DNA of 64,000 nt from Myxocyprinus asiaticus (lineage: Eukaryota; Chordata; Actinopteri; Cypriniformes; Catostomidae), in the NCBI RefSeq assembly GCF_019703515.2, contig NC_059351.1, positions 19,679,501 to 19,743,500 on the forward strand, written 5' to 3'. Below are positions 22,052-33,589 of this stretch, in pieces. The position numbers and the translations under genes were made by a program. Each line of letters begins with the position of its first letter. Position 1 is the stretch's first letter. Under the pieces are notes generated by a model. It was not told the origin of the DNA and ran no database searches. It saw only the letters and a program-made list of their open reading frames with translations.

Positions 22052-23334
22052 TATGCCCATTTTAGAAAATCAGCATATTAGAATGATTTCTGAAGGATCA
22101 TGTGACACTGAAGACTAAATAAATAAATAAATTGCATTTTACAATATATTCAAATAGTAAAGTTATTTTAAATTGTAAAAATATTTCACAATATCACTGT
22201 TTTTGCTGTATTTTGTGCTTTTTTCAGTTGCTTAACAACATATTAATGGCTAAGGTCTGATAACACTGTACTCAGCACAAACTGGGCTACAATAATATGT
22301 GAACAACATGTATGTACGTTTGTATTTTTGAGAAAATAACGTTTATGCGTGGTTTTGAAAAAACAAAAATTTTAAGTCACTGAAATAAGACCATATAACA
22401 CATACTAAACATTTGTCCACAAGACTTTTGAAAACTGGATCTTGTAGCCTAGAGTTTTTGCTACAAAAATTATGTGAAAACCATCCTGATCACTCATTCA
22501 TACAAAACAATATAGTCATTTAACTTTTGTAAGACACTTTTAGTGTTAGAAAGGCCATATGCGAGGAAGCTTGGATGATCATGAATATTGATATGATTCA
22601 CACCTGATGAGACTTTGATTGAATGTATTGTTTGTAGTTTAAGTTAAAAGAAGTAATCTGACTATACATTTTCTTTACATAAAGACTTTACTTAAAAACT
22701 TTAGACCTACACTACCGTTTAAAAGTTTTAGATCTGTAAGATTTTTTAATGTTTTTAAAAGAAGTCTCTTCTGCTCACCAAGGCTGCATTTATTTGATCC
22801 AAAATACAGCAAAAACAGTGATATTGTGAAATATTTTTACAATTTAAAATAACTTTTCTATTTGAATATTCTGTCAAATGCAATTTATTCCTGTGATCAA
22901 AGCTGAATTTTCAGCATTATTTCTGCAGTCTTCAGTGTCACATGATCCTTCAGAAATCATTCTTATATGCTGATTTTCTAATATGGGCATATTTACAGCA
23001 CATTTTACACATTTACACCCAAACAGATATTTGCAAGCACAAGCTTCGTTGATGATAATGAGGCAGCATAAACACTAGTTAAAATATAATCTAAACATGC
23101 ATATTATTTTTATATCATATTACATATCATATTGATTTCATACAGCATACAATTTAAATACCTGCTTTAGCCGAAACAACATTTAAATGTAACTAAAACT
23201 TGCCTATTAGGATTTATTTCAAATTTCAATACCCTGAATACTGGCTGGCAAGTCTGGAAATAGTCCAACTAGTAAAATATGTCCATGTTTATATAAAATA
23301 GCATGTCAACTAATATGTAAGTAAAACTAAATAA

Positions 23335-23475
23335 CTTACTCATCCGAAATTGTATCCTCGGCTGGATCAAGTCGCTCTTCAAAATGCAAATGTTCCTCGT
23401 CGGATTCCCGCTCTTCTTCTGAGGAAAATGTGAACTCTTTGTCACTATCCAGGAGCTTTCTCACCTGTGTAGTGT
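23335..23475 (-). pseudogene. piggyBac transposase N-terminal exon, right-arm copy
   Basis: On the minus strand the same acidic stretch (KLLDSDKEFTFSSEEERESD) is followed by EERLDPAEDTISDE and then GTAAGTTA, a good splice donor at about 23337-23344. This implies an intron-containing transposase gene whose later exons are missing here. The exon is read as coding by the element, not by the host. Confidence 0.6.
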
Positions 23476-23861
23476 GCCATCTTCCAAGCGCACAGAAAAT
23501 TGAATGAACTTGATGCTTTTTAAGGCAGTGTTGGGGGCGTTTACCATTTGCATTGATCGCCTCAGCACATTACCGTATGAATAGCGCGCTCTGCTGGTGG
23601 GTGTGATCACATTAGGGATAATCAGCTGAGCCAGGAGAAACTGTACATCGCTTTGTTTCATACAGATTACATTGCAGGAGAATATTTGTTTTAAATTTGA
23701 AAGTAGACATTTGAAGCTTTCTTTAGACATATGTTTCATGTTTGTGTGATAAATATTCACAGAGTTTCAGTGCATTTTTGAGTATTTTAAGTTGTTTCCG
23801 CTGTTATGAGGAAAAAATCCAGCAGGACACACCAGCGTGTCCGTCGACCCCAGAGGGTTAA

Positions 23862-24522
23862 AAGAGGTATTCGCTGTAATTTCAGAACCTCTTCTTAATA
23901 TTACTGAGCCTGCATCACCTTTGTTTATTGATTGACTACACTCTTGAAACGGAATACATAGACTATCAAATAATTGCCAACAAAAGCCTTCATCAGCCAA
24001 CTAACAAAGGATCTATGTGAACTTCTGCAGTTAATCAAGGATGGACTTCAAAGACATTAGTCATTAATCTTACATATCATACAACATTTTTGTTCGAACA
24101 CTGGCCCTTAACACTCACTTAGTTTACAAATTTTAAACCATGACTTGCACTGCACACAATTAACTAATATTGGCATTATATTCATGCTGTTTTGGGGAAC
24201 TGGTCCCTACAGTGAACCTGGTTTCTCCCAAGGTTATTTTTCTCCATTAACCAACATCTTATGGAGTTTTGTGTTCCTTGCCACAGTCGCCTTCGGCTTC
24301 CTCAGTGGGGTTCTAAATACTATTATTATTTAGCTATTTAATTATTTATTTTTATACACAATTAACAATCATATTTAATCAAACTACACAATGATGGCTC
24401 TAAGACTTTGTAGATATTACAGTTTCATTTTCTGTTAATGCATGATTTTCTGTAAAGCTGCTTTGAAACTATGTGTGTTGTGAAAAGCACTATACAAATA
24501 AAAAAACTTGACTTGACTTGAC
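23862..24522 (+). mobile_element. CR1/L2-type LINE 3' UTR and tail
   Basis: It ends with CTGTAAAGCTGCTTTGAAAC, GTGAAAAGCACTATACAAAT and three TTGAC repeats (about 24507-24522), the characteristic 3' end of a very common fish LINE with a short pentamer tail. The segment CTGGTCCCTACAGTGAACCT at about 24199 is the usual upstream part of that 3' UTR. The frame at 24145-24333 through it is not a gene. Confidence 0.85.
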
Positions 24523-24539
24523 AATATAACTAAAAAAAC

Positions 24540-25793
24540 AAGTGTGACTATGGGCTCAATGTTCTTGGGCGTGCAAAGCGCAGCGCTACATATAACCACC
24601 TTGTGCTATGTCTTAACCAATTTTCAGGAGAGCGCTAATTCTAAGCGTAATTTTCTTGCCAGCACAAAGCGTAAGTGAGCGGGAGTGGGAGTGTTTGCGA
24701 TATCTGTGGTGTATGCACACAAACTGTGGGTATATTATATGTTAATGAAGTGGCACAAAGTGCAATTTACTATTTACAATTTACTATAAAGGCATGGCTA
24801 ATCAGGGGCAGTGGTAGCTCAGCGGTTAAGGCTCTGGGTTACTGATCAGAAAGTCAGGGGTTCAAGCCCCAGCACTGCCAAGATGCCACTGTTGGGCCCT
24901 TGAGCAAGGCCCTTGACCCTATCTGCTCCAGGGGTGCCATATCATGGCTGACCCTGCACTCTGACCCCAGCCTAGCTGGGATATGTGGAAAGAAAAAAAA
25001 AAAAAAAAAAAAAAGAATTTCACTGTATATGTGCAAATGTATAATGTGTGATAAATGAAGAAAAATTAAATTATAAATTAAATTAATTAAAATTATAATC
25101 TCAGTGCAAAGTCTAAATTCAGTTCTTGCATATGCAGTTTGGAGATTCCACCAACAGGTGGTAATAAATTTCATGTCCAAACTCTGAAAATATAGTGAAA
25201 CATCAAATTATGTCCCTGACGATCAGAGTTGTAGCTGTCTTATGAAACAAAAAATATATAAGATTTGTGTTTATTTCTAGAGGTCATGGTTTATTTTTCA
25301 GTTATTACTATTATGTTTATATTTACACATTTATTTAGAAAATAATTTGTATTGACATTTTTTCACCTGTTGTCATAGAGTGATTTTTAAGTCACTGCCA
25401 AAGGGACTGGTGGAATTAGAGGATAAAATGTTTGGACTTGGTATGATTTTTTAAACCACATTATTATTTGGATTACATACAGTCCATTTACACTACCAAC
25501 TTTTTATGAATGTGCTGTCTTTGTTTATGTCACTGGTATTTGACAGGGAATGGACTATATAATAGGAAGCAGATAGTTCAATTACCGTAGAAGAACCTCA
25601 GAATAAAAATGCACTTGATCCAGCCCAATAACGTTTTGCACGCGTAATTTCGCCAAACCCACTTGCGCCTAGACTTAGTGCATGCTTACACGAAAATACC
25701 AAAACTAAATTGACATGCTCACTGACTTTGTGTGTATGACTTATGGCATAGTTCTGCGCTTAGTGCTAGTGCTCTTAAAATAGGGCCCTATGC
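24540..25793. mobile_element. hAT-like remnant with a nested SINE
   Basis: The right edge reads, inward, TAGGGCCCTATTTTAAGAGC and then AAGCGCAGAACTATGCC. The left edge has TATGGGCTCAATGTTCTTGG and AAAGCGCAGCGCT, a weak inverted match. The internal text with repeated GCGC-containing words is typical of non-autonomous hAT elements of fish. No clean 8-bp duplication was found, so both limits are approximate. Confidence 0.45.
24805..25064 (+). mobile_element. tRNA-derived SINE
   Basis: The head carries RNA polymerase III promoter boxes: a B box GGTTCAAGCCC at 24859-24869 and an A box in TGGTAGCTCAGCGGTTAAGG at 24812-24831. The body (TGCCACTGTTGGGCCCTTGA) and the tail GAATTTCACTGTATATGTGC are those of a widespread fish SINE. 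A pure A run sits at about 24991-25013 between body and tail. It is not a tRNA gene: there is no cloverleaf 3' half or acceptor stem. Confidence 0.88.
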
Positions 25794-26523
25794 TGCACTT
25801 AAATGTAGTTAGGTTTATGCTTAAAACAACTGGAAACAATCTGCCAATGTAACAAAACAAGCCTACATTTTCATTTATGTATTTGAGTTATTGTGGAATC
25901 AAACCAATGATCTTGGCATTGCAAGCAATATGCTTTACCAGTTCACCACATTGTCCGTACTATTGGTAAGATTTCTAAAAACAACTACCCAGATTTACAC
26001 ATTTCAAAGTAGGAAAAATCTTGAAATTGGTTGTAAAAATCATATTAATTAAAAAAGTTTTGACATCAAAATTGACAATTGATTGTGTTTTTTGAAGATA
26101 TAAAAGACACACACAGACTGTATGCGCTAATTGTATGAATTTTAGTGCTGGGGGTCAATTAAAAAAGTATCAAGTGTTTGATTCCAAGATATTGGGAATT
26201 GAGTGTTAACTCCAAAGCTTAGAGTCGACACTTTTACAGTACTTTTACATTTTAATCAATCTATTTAACCAAATTACATTTTAAAAAGAAACATTAAGAT
26301 TTATTTATTTATTTATTTATTTTACATTGCATGAAATAAACCTCTAATATCTGAAATAACCAAACTAAATTGTATAACTTGTACATTTTATCAGAATCAG
26401 AGCCCTACTGATTCTTCTGAGTTTTTAGATAATAATTGGTAATATTACTGGTACTCCACAAGGCACTGGACTATCAGAGCATTATAGAAACAGCCTATCT
26501 CAAAGGATCCTAAAAATCAAAAG
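25794..26523. other. unassigned DNA
   Basis: A (TTTA)n-like tract lies at about 26302-26322. Nothing else is recognised. Confidence 0.5.
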
Positions 26524-26528
26524 GCAAC

Positions 26529-27454
26529 TGTCACAGTGCGTGAGGGGAGAGACACGACCCAAAAGCAGAGGGAAAGTTCAATTGGAATTTATTTAAACAA
26601 CTCAACCAGTTTCTTTTTCAAACTTAAAGCAAGCAATAGCCCAGATGAGTCTCCTGAGACACGGGCAGACATCTGAGGAATCCTCCTCCATAGTACTGGG
26701 CTCTGACAGCTGAGAGCGAATGCAAGCAGACAGGTAACTGCACCTCAACAGACAGGCAACCAGCGGATACACGAGCTCACTCACACTACTCAAAAGAGAA
26801 CAGTTAGACTTCAACGTAAACAGCACACATGTGAACAGTCACACCACAGTAACACATAACAGTCACAGTACAAGTTACACCACAATTATCCGACATCGGA
26901 CATGACACACGCAGGGGTTTCAATTAGAGAAACAAACACAGGGCAGGAGTCACTCACAGTTGAAGGTTGTAATGATCAGCGTTCCCATGGAAACAATCAG
27001 GGTTCCCATGGAAACGCTGATTCAGCATGCCAGCGATGCCTGAATCACCTAAGGGCAAAATGTAAACACGCTTTGACAAAACAGACAAGGGACTATGATG
27101 CCACGTTCCTCCACAGGCGAACACACAATGTGGCAAGGTGTCATGACCGTGACATCACCGGAGGGCGCACAGCGGCAAATTGGGCACAGCGATAACCCAC
27201 CACCAGACCTGTGCGCCCACACAAAACACGAACACGAAACACAAGATAGACAGGGGATGATGATGTCATGGTCCTCATCAGACAAAACCCAACCTGACTG
27301 GTTGACTGGACCATGACATCTCCGGAGAGCGCATGGCGGTTATATGCGCATGGCGGTCCCAAACAAAGTGGGAACACAAAACACAAAGGCCGGCGATACT
27401 GCCACGGTCCCATCAGGTAGAACCTCAACCTGACAAGGTGACCGGACCATGACA
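26529..27454 (-). mobile_element. solo LTR, 926 bp, minus strand
   Basis: Read on the minus strand it begins TGTCATGGTCCGGTCACC and ends CGCACTGTGACA, so the termini are TG...CA. An AATAAA lies on that strand at about 26588-26593, about 60 bp from the 3' end. The flanks GCAAC (26524-26528) and GCTAC (27455-27459) are a possible 5-bp duplication with one mismatch. The 5' third contains two to three imperfect tandem units of about 150-170 bp, each opening with CCATGACATC-like sequence. No internal retroelement coding is present. Family is not known to me. Confidence 0.7.
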
Positions 27455-27459
27455 GCTAC

Positions 27460-27856
27460 AACAGTCATTTTGTCCTGTATGATTTTTTTAATGTGTGCTC
27501 ATAAAGTGTTGATGGCTGGTTTGTATTTTACAGCAGATCTAAACGAGAGGGTGGACGTGATTTAAAGACATGAACACTCAAGGAGAGACATTTCAATCTT
27601 CCTTTGTGATGAAGTATCCATACTTTGACAAATTCATTTAATTCATAAAGAAAAAAAAGCAACAGATATTTTGCTTCACTTATTTTCTACAGATACATAA
27701 TTGCTTTCCATATATAAACATATTCATAGCCTTTCACTTAAAATTCAAAATGTATAGGTTAAATGCCAATGGGATGGCAAACAAATACTATTGGATAGCT
27801 ACTGTGCAAATAGTACAAAGTCAAAGCTGATAAAAACAAATGTACAATAAATTAAT
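27460..27856. other. unassigned DNA
   Basis: AT-rich; no gene or element is recognised. Confidence 0.5.
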
Positions 27857-27939
27857 TTCCCTATCTGTCACTCACTCGAAGTTGTGTCGATGTCGTGACA
27901 TTAGGGGTCGCCCTTGGGAGCCCTGAACACCTCTGAACT

Positions 27940-28020
27940 TTGAGAAAAGGCCAATGGAAATTGGCGAGTGGAATTTGCATGCCACTCCCCCAGACATACG
28001 GTTATAAAAGGAGCTTGCTC
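27940..28020 (+). promoter_or_regulatory. DIRS copy A promoter
   Basis: A CCAAT/ATTGG pair (GGCCAATGGAAATTGGCG), an octamer ATTTGCAT and GGTTATAAAAGG follow in that order at the same spacing as in copies B and C. Confidence 0.65.
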
Positions 28021-28248
28021 GCAACCACTCATTCAGATTTTTTCTTCGTAGCCGAGCAGTTGTGTTCAGCGAGCTGAATTCCTCTGCTGTCCCATTCATC
28101 TCTGAGAAACCTGTTGGATTTACGGCGCATTACAGCAGCTTCTCCCCCTCGTGCACCGGTGGAGTGCAGAGAACGCCCCTGGGTGCTTCGACAGTCTAAA
28201 AGAGTATATATTCTTGCAATAAAAGAGTATGTTTTCCCTACTAAAAGA

Positions 28249-28866
28249 ATGGCTCTGACAGAGAGCGTCTTTTTAAAGATGTCTTTCCGTCTGTGTTTAT
28301 TTCTTGGTTGCGGTCATTACCTCTCCGCTTCCGATGGCCATGAATGCTGTCTTACATGCTTGGGCGCTGCCCACGCAGAGACAGCGTTCGTGGATGGGTC
28401 ATGTTCTCACTGCGAGACCATGACCATGGCAACTTTGCGTTCGCAGCTTTCCTTCATTACAGGGAAAGCCACCCCAGCGGCTCCCTTGGTCCTTCTACCT
28501 ATGGGTTTGAGGCTGCATAGGTTAGCACTGGGGGCAATTTGGGGCCCCATAGGGAGCCGCTCCGCCAGGTAACTCCCCACGGACCTCCCGTTCCCCAGTA
28601 CACTCGTTTGCCCCAGTTGATTTCTGGGATGAGACCGCCGGCTCGTCTCAGGGCGAGTTCGCGATCTCATTCGGCTCTCGCGAAGTGGATGAGCTCTCGA
28701 TCGCAGCATCGGAGAGCGGGCTGGTCCAGTCTGACGCTAAGGACTCGACTGGGCTCCTACCTTCGGGTGCAGTCGCCCAGTCGCAGGCCGACGCGGAGCT
28801 GGTGGCCATGCTTGCCGGGGCGGCTGCGAGTGTCGGGGCTGGAGTGGAACCCTCCACTCCCCCCTG
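28249..28866 (+). pseudogene. DIRS gag N-terminal part, copy A
   Basis: The frame reads MSFRLCLFLGCGHYLSASDG from 28279 (or MALTESVF from 28249), with Cys/His pairs CLTCLGAAHAE and CSHCETMTMATLRS that look like zinc-binding fingers. It matches the gag start of copy C. A frameshift between about 28560 and 28690 moves the remainder to the frame containing DELSIAASESGLVQSD. The protein is assumed to be the structural Gag of the DIRS element. Confidence 0.75.
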
Positions 28867-29194
28867 AACCCTAGCGGATTGTATTTAATTACACAAATAT
28901 TTAAAGAAAACTCTACTGCCCCCTTGAGTACTGAGGTTTGTTACCACCACATTAATGCAACACACAAAGTATGTACAATAGCGACTGCACACTAGCCTAA
29001 ATATTGCGTTTCTGGTGCTCCTTGAGTATGCAAAAATACAATTCAAGAAATATACAGAAAAAAATACATAAATAATCAAACAGGGAAGGTAGACTCAAGA
29101 AGATAGCTGAGAAAACAAAATAAACAAAAAAATTCTAAAAAAAAAATTGACAAATTAAGCTTTTTTTTTTTTATTTATTTATTTTTTTATATAG
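28867..29194. other. unassigned DNA with T-rich run
   Basis: A (T/A)-rich stretch lies at 29160-29190. No gene is recognised. Confidence 0.5.
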
Positions 29195-29800
29195 AGATCC
29201 TAAGATCCAGTTCCTGGGTGTCCACATCTCCGAGGATCTCTCCTGGGCCCTTAATACATCCACCCTAATCAAAAAGACGCAGCAGCATCTTTACTTCCTT
29301 AAAAGACTAAGGAAAGATCATCTGTCTACTTAGATCCTGTCAAACTTTTACCGCTACACTATTGAAAGCATCTTAACAAACAGCATCACAGTGTGTTATG
29401 GCAACTGCACTGAATCAGATCAGAAGGCCCACCAACACATCAATAGGGGCCAACTACTTTCCATCAGGGACATTCATCACAAGCGCTGCTTACGGAGGTT
29501 GAGAAGAATCATCTCTCATATTACACCTCTCAACCTAAGCATAAACTGTTTACTCTTTTTCCATATGGGAAACGCTACAGGAGTCACTGCTGACTCAGAA
29601 ACAGCTTTTTCCCCTCGGCTGTCAGCCTGCTGAACATAGAACTCAAGCAGTAACAATATAACCCAAGTAAAAAAAAAAAAAAAAAAATGTGCTTCCTGAC
29701 AAAAAACTGTCTGGTTTACTATATTCCATTGCTGTACTTCTCCTGTTACAGTAATAACAAATTACAGCCATAGCAAATTATTCATTATTCATAGTAATAA
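29195..29800 (+). mobile_element. CR1/L2/Rex-type LINE fragment (end of RT)
   Basis: Translation shows FLGVHISEDLSWALNTST, KKTQQHLYFLKRLRKDHLS and, after a stop, ILSNFYRYTIESILTNSITV, then HHKRCLRRLRRIISH. This is the region at and after the RT thumb in fish LINEs, in two or three frames. The 3' part (about 29640-29800) contains a poly-A run at 29669-29687 and UTR-like sequence. The element is 5'-truncated. Confidence 0.75.
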
Positions 29801-31437
29801 TAATAATTATAATAGTTTGTGCTAAAGTCTACGCAATTATGTGAACACAAACGCACATAACTATGCAACAATTATACAGGGCCCACTGTCATTTTTATGG
29901 ATCCTTTTGGTCGACCATTGTGGGCCCCTTCTCACCCCGGGCCCTAGGGCAGATACCCACCCTGCCCTCCCTGTAGTTATGCCCCTGCTCGACAATAATT
30001 TCCCCCCGTAGCCTTAAAATGAAAAAAGTTTGCAAACTCTGTTACAATTGTTTAGGTTCTTCGAATTATTTTCTTTGTCACAGGTGCCCCACATTTCTCC
30101 ACACTACATTCACAATTAGGAATATTGCAGCTTTTATCACTGCAACAGCAGCTGCACGTTACAGTTGAATAAAATAAGTATAAGAAAATTAAAGCAATTA
30201 AAATGTTAATTAACGCACAGTCGTTTTCTTTCATGCTAGCATCCTGTATGCGTGGTGTGGCAAGTGGCGGCAGGGGGGTTGGGGGTCATGCTGCAGGTTG
30301 AGTATTCAAATGTTTTGCAGTTTTAAGATATTCATACTCTCTGTTCTCTGTGTCAGGCAAAAGCTTACGAGTTTATCAGAAACGCCAGTTGTATATACTG
30401 TATTATTGGCCTTACTGACAAATACAACTTCAGATGATTTAATACAAAGAGAATTCATAATTTTGGAGGATTTTGTCCAGTGAAGTATCTTTCTAAAAAA
30501 AAATCTACGATTATTTTTAGTATTTAAAGCTGTAGGGCTTGATGTCAAAGCATTTAATTTGACCTCGCTGCCCTACATACTGTCTCCATAAATTATGCTT
30601 TATGAAATTAGCAAACCTAATAACCATGTAACTGCATGATTCTCACAAAATCTGTCAAGAAAATATCCTGGTCATATTTAATTATAAATAGATAAAACAA
30701 ATATGACATATGTTGCATAAAGACGATGAAGCCTACATTTGGACCATTAAGATTGATTGCATTGTGACATTATTTTCAGGCACATTTCACCCCTCAATTT
30801 TCATAACCATAAAGCGTCCACACATTTTACTTTTATCTTTCACATTGTTTTCAGTGATGATTCTCATTACCATAACAAAGTCATTGTTGTACTGTATTAC
30901 TATTTTTTTTTTAATAGTAAAATCAGTGATACTAAAAGAGTACTGCCAATATGTATGAATACTTTGCAACTCAAAAATCGTGTAATTTTTACGTTTCGGT
31001 AATGAGAATATCATAATAACCATCTTTTTCTGCATTGCGGTAATGAGAATTAGGGGTAAAATATTGTGACAATGTAAAAAAATCTTAAAGGCCCTAAAAA
31101 TAGACGTCATTTTCTAAATGCAAAATTTTATTTCGTATTTGCTTCTTTTGATCTTGAAGTAAAATAGGACCAGGACATTTACACTTTCCACAAATACTTT
31201 TACCTCCAGAGGTCAAATTAATTATTACATGAGCTCTTCTAATTTAGACTCATTTTATGTGAGGTTTGCAATTAGTTCCAACCCAGTGATCAAATTCAGG
31301 ACATACTGTATATGAATTTATATAGAAACTCTTGTGTGATTTTGCAATTTTCTGGCTATTATGGATCCAGATATTTAATGTGTTTAAAAAGAGTTTCTTT
31401 TCATGCTAGATTAATTTTGGTAAGTTATATATAAAAT
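29801..31437. other. unassigned DNA
   Basis: At 29878-29990 GGGCCCACTGTCATTTTTAT and CCCTGTAGTTATGCCCCTG look like one half of a hAT-type repeat. The rest, including cysteine-rich minus frame 30052-30234, shows nothing I can name. Confidence 0.4.
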
Positions 31438-31830
31438 ATCAGTGTTGGGTAAGTAACAAAAAAGGAATCCAATACAAATTACTAATTATGTCTCTAAAAC
31501 AGTGATCTAATTACTTTACTAATTACTTCATTGAAAGAGTAATCACATTAATAATTCATTTTTTTAAGTAACTTTCTAAAACACTTTTCACAGAAAATTT
31601 TGTTGTGCACTCAACCGATACTAAATGTTTCTTTATAACACAAACAGACATACATATGAACATATTTCATGTTTTTAATGCATTCTGCATAAATAATACT
31701 ATTTTAGAAATATGCATAACCCAAGTATTGCACTATAAAAGCAATTAACTTACTGAGATTCTGTAACTGTAATCTGATAACAAAATACTTAAAAGTAGTT
31801 CGACTACAGTAACTCACTTGTATGTACTTC
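31438..31830. repeat. probable non-autonomous DNA element
   Basis: TCAGTGTTGGGTAAGTAACA at about 31440 is the familiar end of a fish repeat, and the far side (about 31738-31820) has GTAACTGTAATCTGATAACA, TAAAAGTAGTTCGACTACAG. Limits are approximate. Confidence 0.4.
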
Positions 31831-32463
31831 TCTCTAAAGAACACGGGAATTGTGTCTTGCTTTAAATAAATAATACTACACATGTTTGTACCCATGGAAA
31901 AGTGGCACCTACATAACCTGTTTACCAGACATTCAGACATCAGTGCCAGAAAGAGGAGAAGGGGGTCGTGAAAGAAAGGGACGTGTTTTCACTGGAATTT
32001 CACCTGCTACTCCCTCAACATCCACAGCTCCAGTTATCCTGGGTAAAAACCCCCAGGGATAGAGTGATATGGAGAGGGTCATGGGTGATTAAGACAGAAT
32101 GACAGGTACATCGCCCACCTGTCAGCCCCAGTGTGAGCTCACCCCTCCTGCATTATACATGCCTGTTTATTCCAATCTGGAAGGATTGGAATAAACAGTG
32201 GTGGTGTGGTGTGGTGGATGCCCATTAGCGCTGACAGCCGATCTGACAGTGGGAAACTGGCGCTCCTTCATCAGAGCAAAACCACAGCTTTAATGGTGAG
32301 CTGCACTTTAGTACGACAAGACTGCAGCTTTATTAATGCAGCTGTTGATGCATGTTTGCGTGTCACTTTGTGTGAAGTACAGATCTTATACACAGATATA
32401 CTGTATCAATAGAGTGAGACGTGATGGTGAAGCGACTTTGAAACTGTAGTTAAACAGTTAAGC
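31831..32463. other. unassigned DNA
   Basis: A short inverted repeat (TTATTCCAATC... GATTGGAATAA) lies at about 32167-32195. No gene is recognised. Confidence 0.5.
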
Positions 32464-32465
32464 TA

Positions 32466-33273
32466 CACTGTAAAAACTGTAATTTAAACGGTAAAAGACT
32501 GCAAAAATGATAAAGTAAAAAATCGTTAATTGGTAAACAGGCAGTTGCCTTAAAATATACGGTAAAAATTATATTTAAAAAGACATAACGTAATTTTACA
32601 GTTCAATGTTGTAAAAATTACATTTTTTACATGTAAAAAGTATGATTTTACCATATAATTAATGGTAAAAATGTATATTATGTTTAACAAGAGATTCATT
32701 GGATTAATTATTGTTAAAATTACAGTAAAAAAATAAAATAATAGTAATTGGGTGTTCCCAGAATTCCCTGCGTTACCCATCACATTTCATTATATTTTAT
32801 GGGAATTGTTGTTTCTTCTTATTTTTAATATCACTTATCTACATTAGGGTGTTCTGTGTTATATTTGATGTAGTTTAGTTAATCTTTATTGCATTATTTT
32901 AATTTCACATGCGTTACCCTGATGGTGTTTGTGTGAGTGACACTGAGCACTATCTCTACGTTTATTGGTCATTGCTCTTGGAAAGGCCACTACTGATGAA
33001 CTTCATGTCATCACGTGCCTTTCTGTAAATACTACGGTGAGTAACAATACATCATAAAGTGAAAAGCAGATTTTTATTATTTCAGAAGGTTAAAGTATTA
33101 AGTTTATATCATTTAATAATTTAAACGGTAATGCACCGTAAAATATACAGGCATCAAAATTACATCCCGTAAAGCCTGAAGCGTGGTTACCGTATGTTTT
33201 ACAGTGAATTTCTGGCAACCACAGCTGCCAGTTTTTTAACGTAAATTTAACAGGATTTTTTGTTTTTACAGTG
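32466..33273. mobile_element. TA-flanked MITE (808 bp)
   Basis: TA lies at 32464-32465 and 33274-33275. The ends are CACTGTAAAAACTGTAATTT and, read inward from the right, CACTGTAAAAACAAAAAATC. Many copies of GTAAAA/TTTTAC and ACGGTAAAA occur inside, on both strands. No coding frame. Confidence 0.7.
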
Positions 33274-33503
33274 TACCAATTAAATTAAAAAGTTTACAAA
33301 AATAGTTATAAATCAGTTTTATTACATTTAATAAAATAATTAGCTATACTAACAACATTGAGGCTATGGGCAAAATAATTTATATTCTTATAATAAAAAT
33401 GTAATCATTTATTCAAATATATATATATAGGTCAAAACCAATGAGACAGGAAGCATTAAACTCTACCATTAAACATTAAACTTAGCCTACATCTATACTT
33501 AAC

Positions 33504-33507
33504 GCAA

Positions 33508-33570
<63 letters not shown>
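33504..33570. repeat. (AT)n microsatellite
   Basis: About 60 bp of AT/TA repeats; a shorter run lies at about 33417-33430. Confidence 0.95.
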
Positions 33571-33589
33571 CAGCCATTTCATAATAATT

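Larger units (their letters stand above)
21331..23857. mobile_element. piggyBac derivative with two inverted arms
   Basis: TTAA flanks both ends (21327-21330 and 23858-23861), the piggyBac target duplication. The termini are TCCTCAGGGGTCGACGG on the left and CCCTCTGGGGTCGACGG read inward on the right; piggyBac ends typically begin CCYT. Far beyond the short TIR, the left arm (21331 to about 22218) and the right arm (about 22795 to 23857) are inverted copies. Both contain a putative transposase N-terminal exon and a further shared module around 22060-22215 and 22800-22990. No catalytic DDD domain is present. About 575 bp of other sequence, including ACACTACCGTTTAAAAGTTT at about 22711, separates the arms. 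Confidence 0.85.
27857..28866 (+). mobile_element. DIRS-1-like retroelement, copy A (5' end only)
   Basis: It starts with the left terminal repeat (CTATCTGTCACTCACTCGAA from 27861) shared with copies B and C, followed by the same CCAAT/octamer/TATA promoter and a partial gag. It breaks off at about 28866, in the gag region at the point matching about 55023 in copy C. RT, recombinase and the right end are absent. Confidence 0.85.

Noticed and set aside
24805..24880. A tRNA gene
   Set aside because: A and B boxes are present, but there is no tRNA 3' half; body and tail are those of a SINE.
28966..29079. LINE sequence directly joined to DIRS copy A
   Set aside because: I could not find LINE text before about 29195, so the two fragments are separate.
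30052..30234. A small cysteine-rich secreted protein
   Set aside because: Only 60 codons, no clear splice or promoter context and no recognisable Cys spacing; chance is likely.
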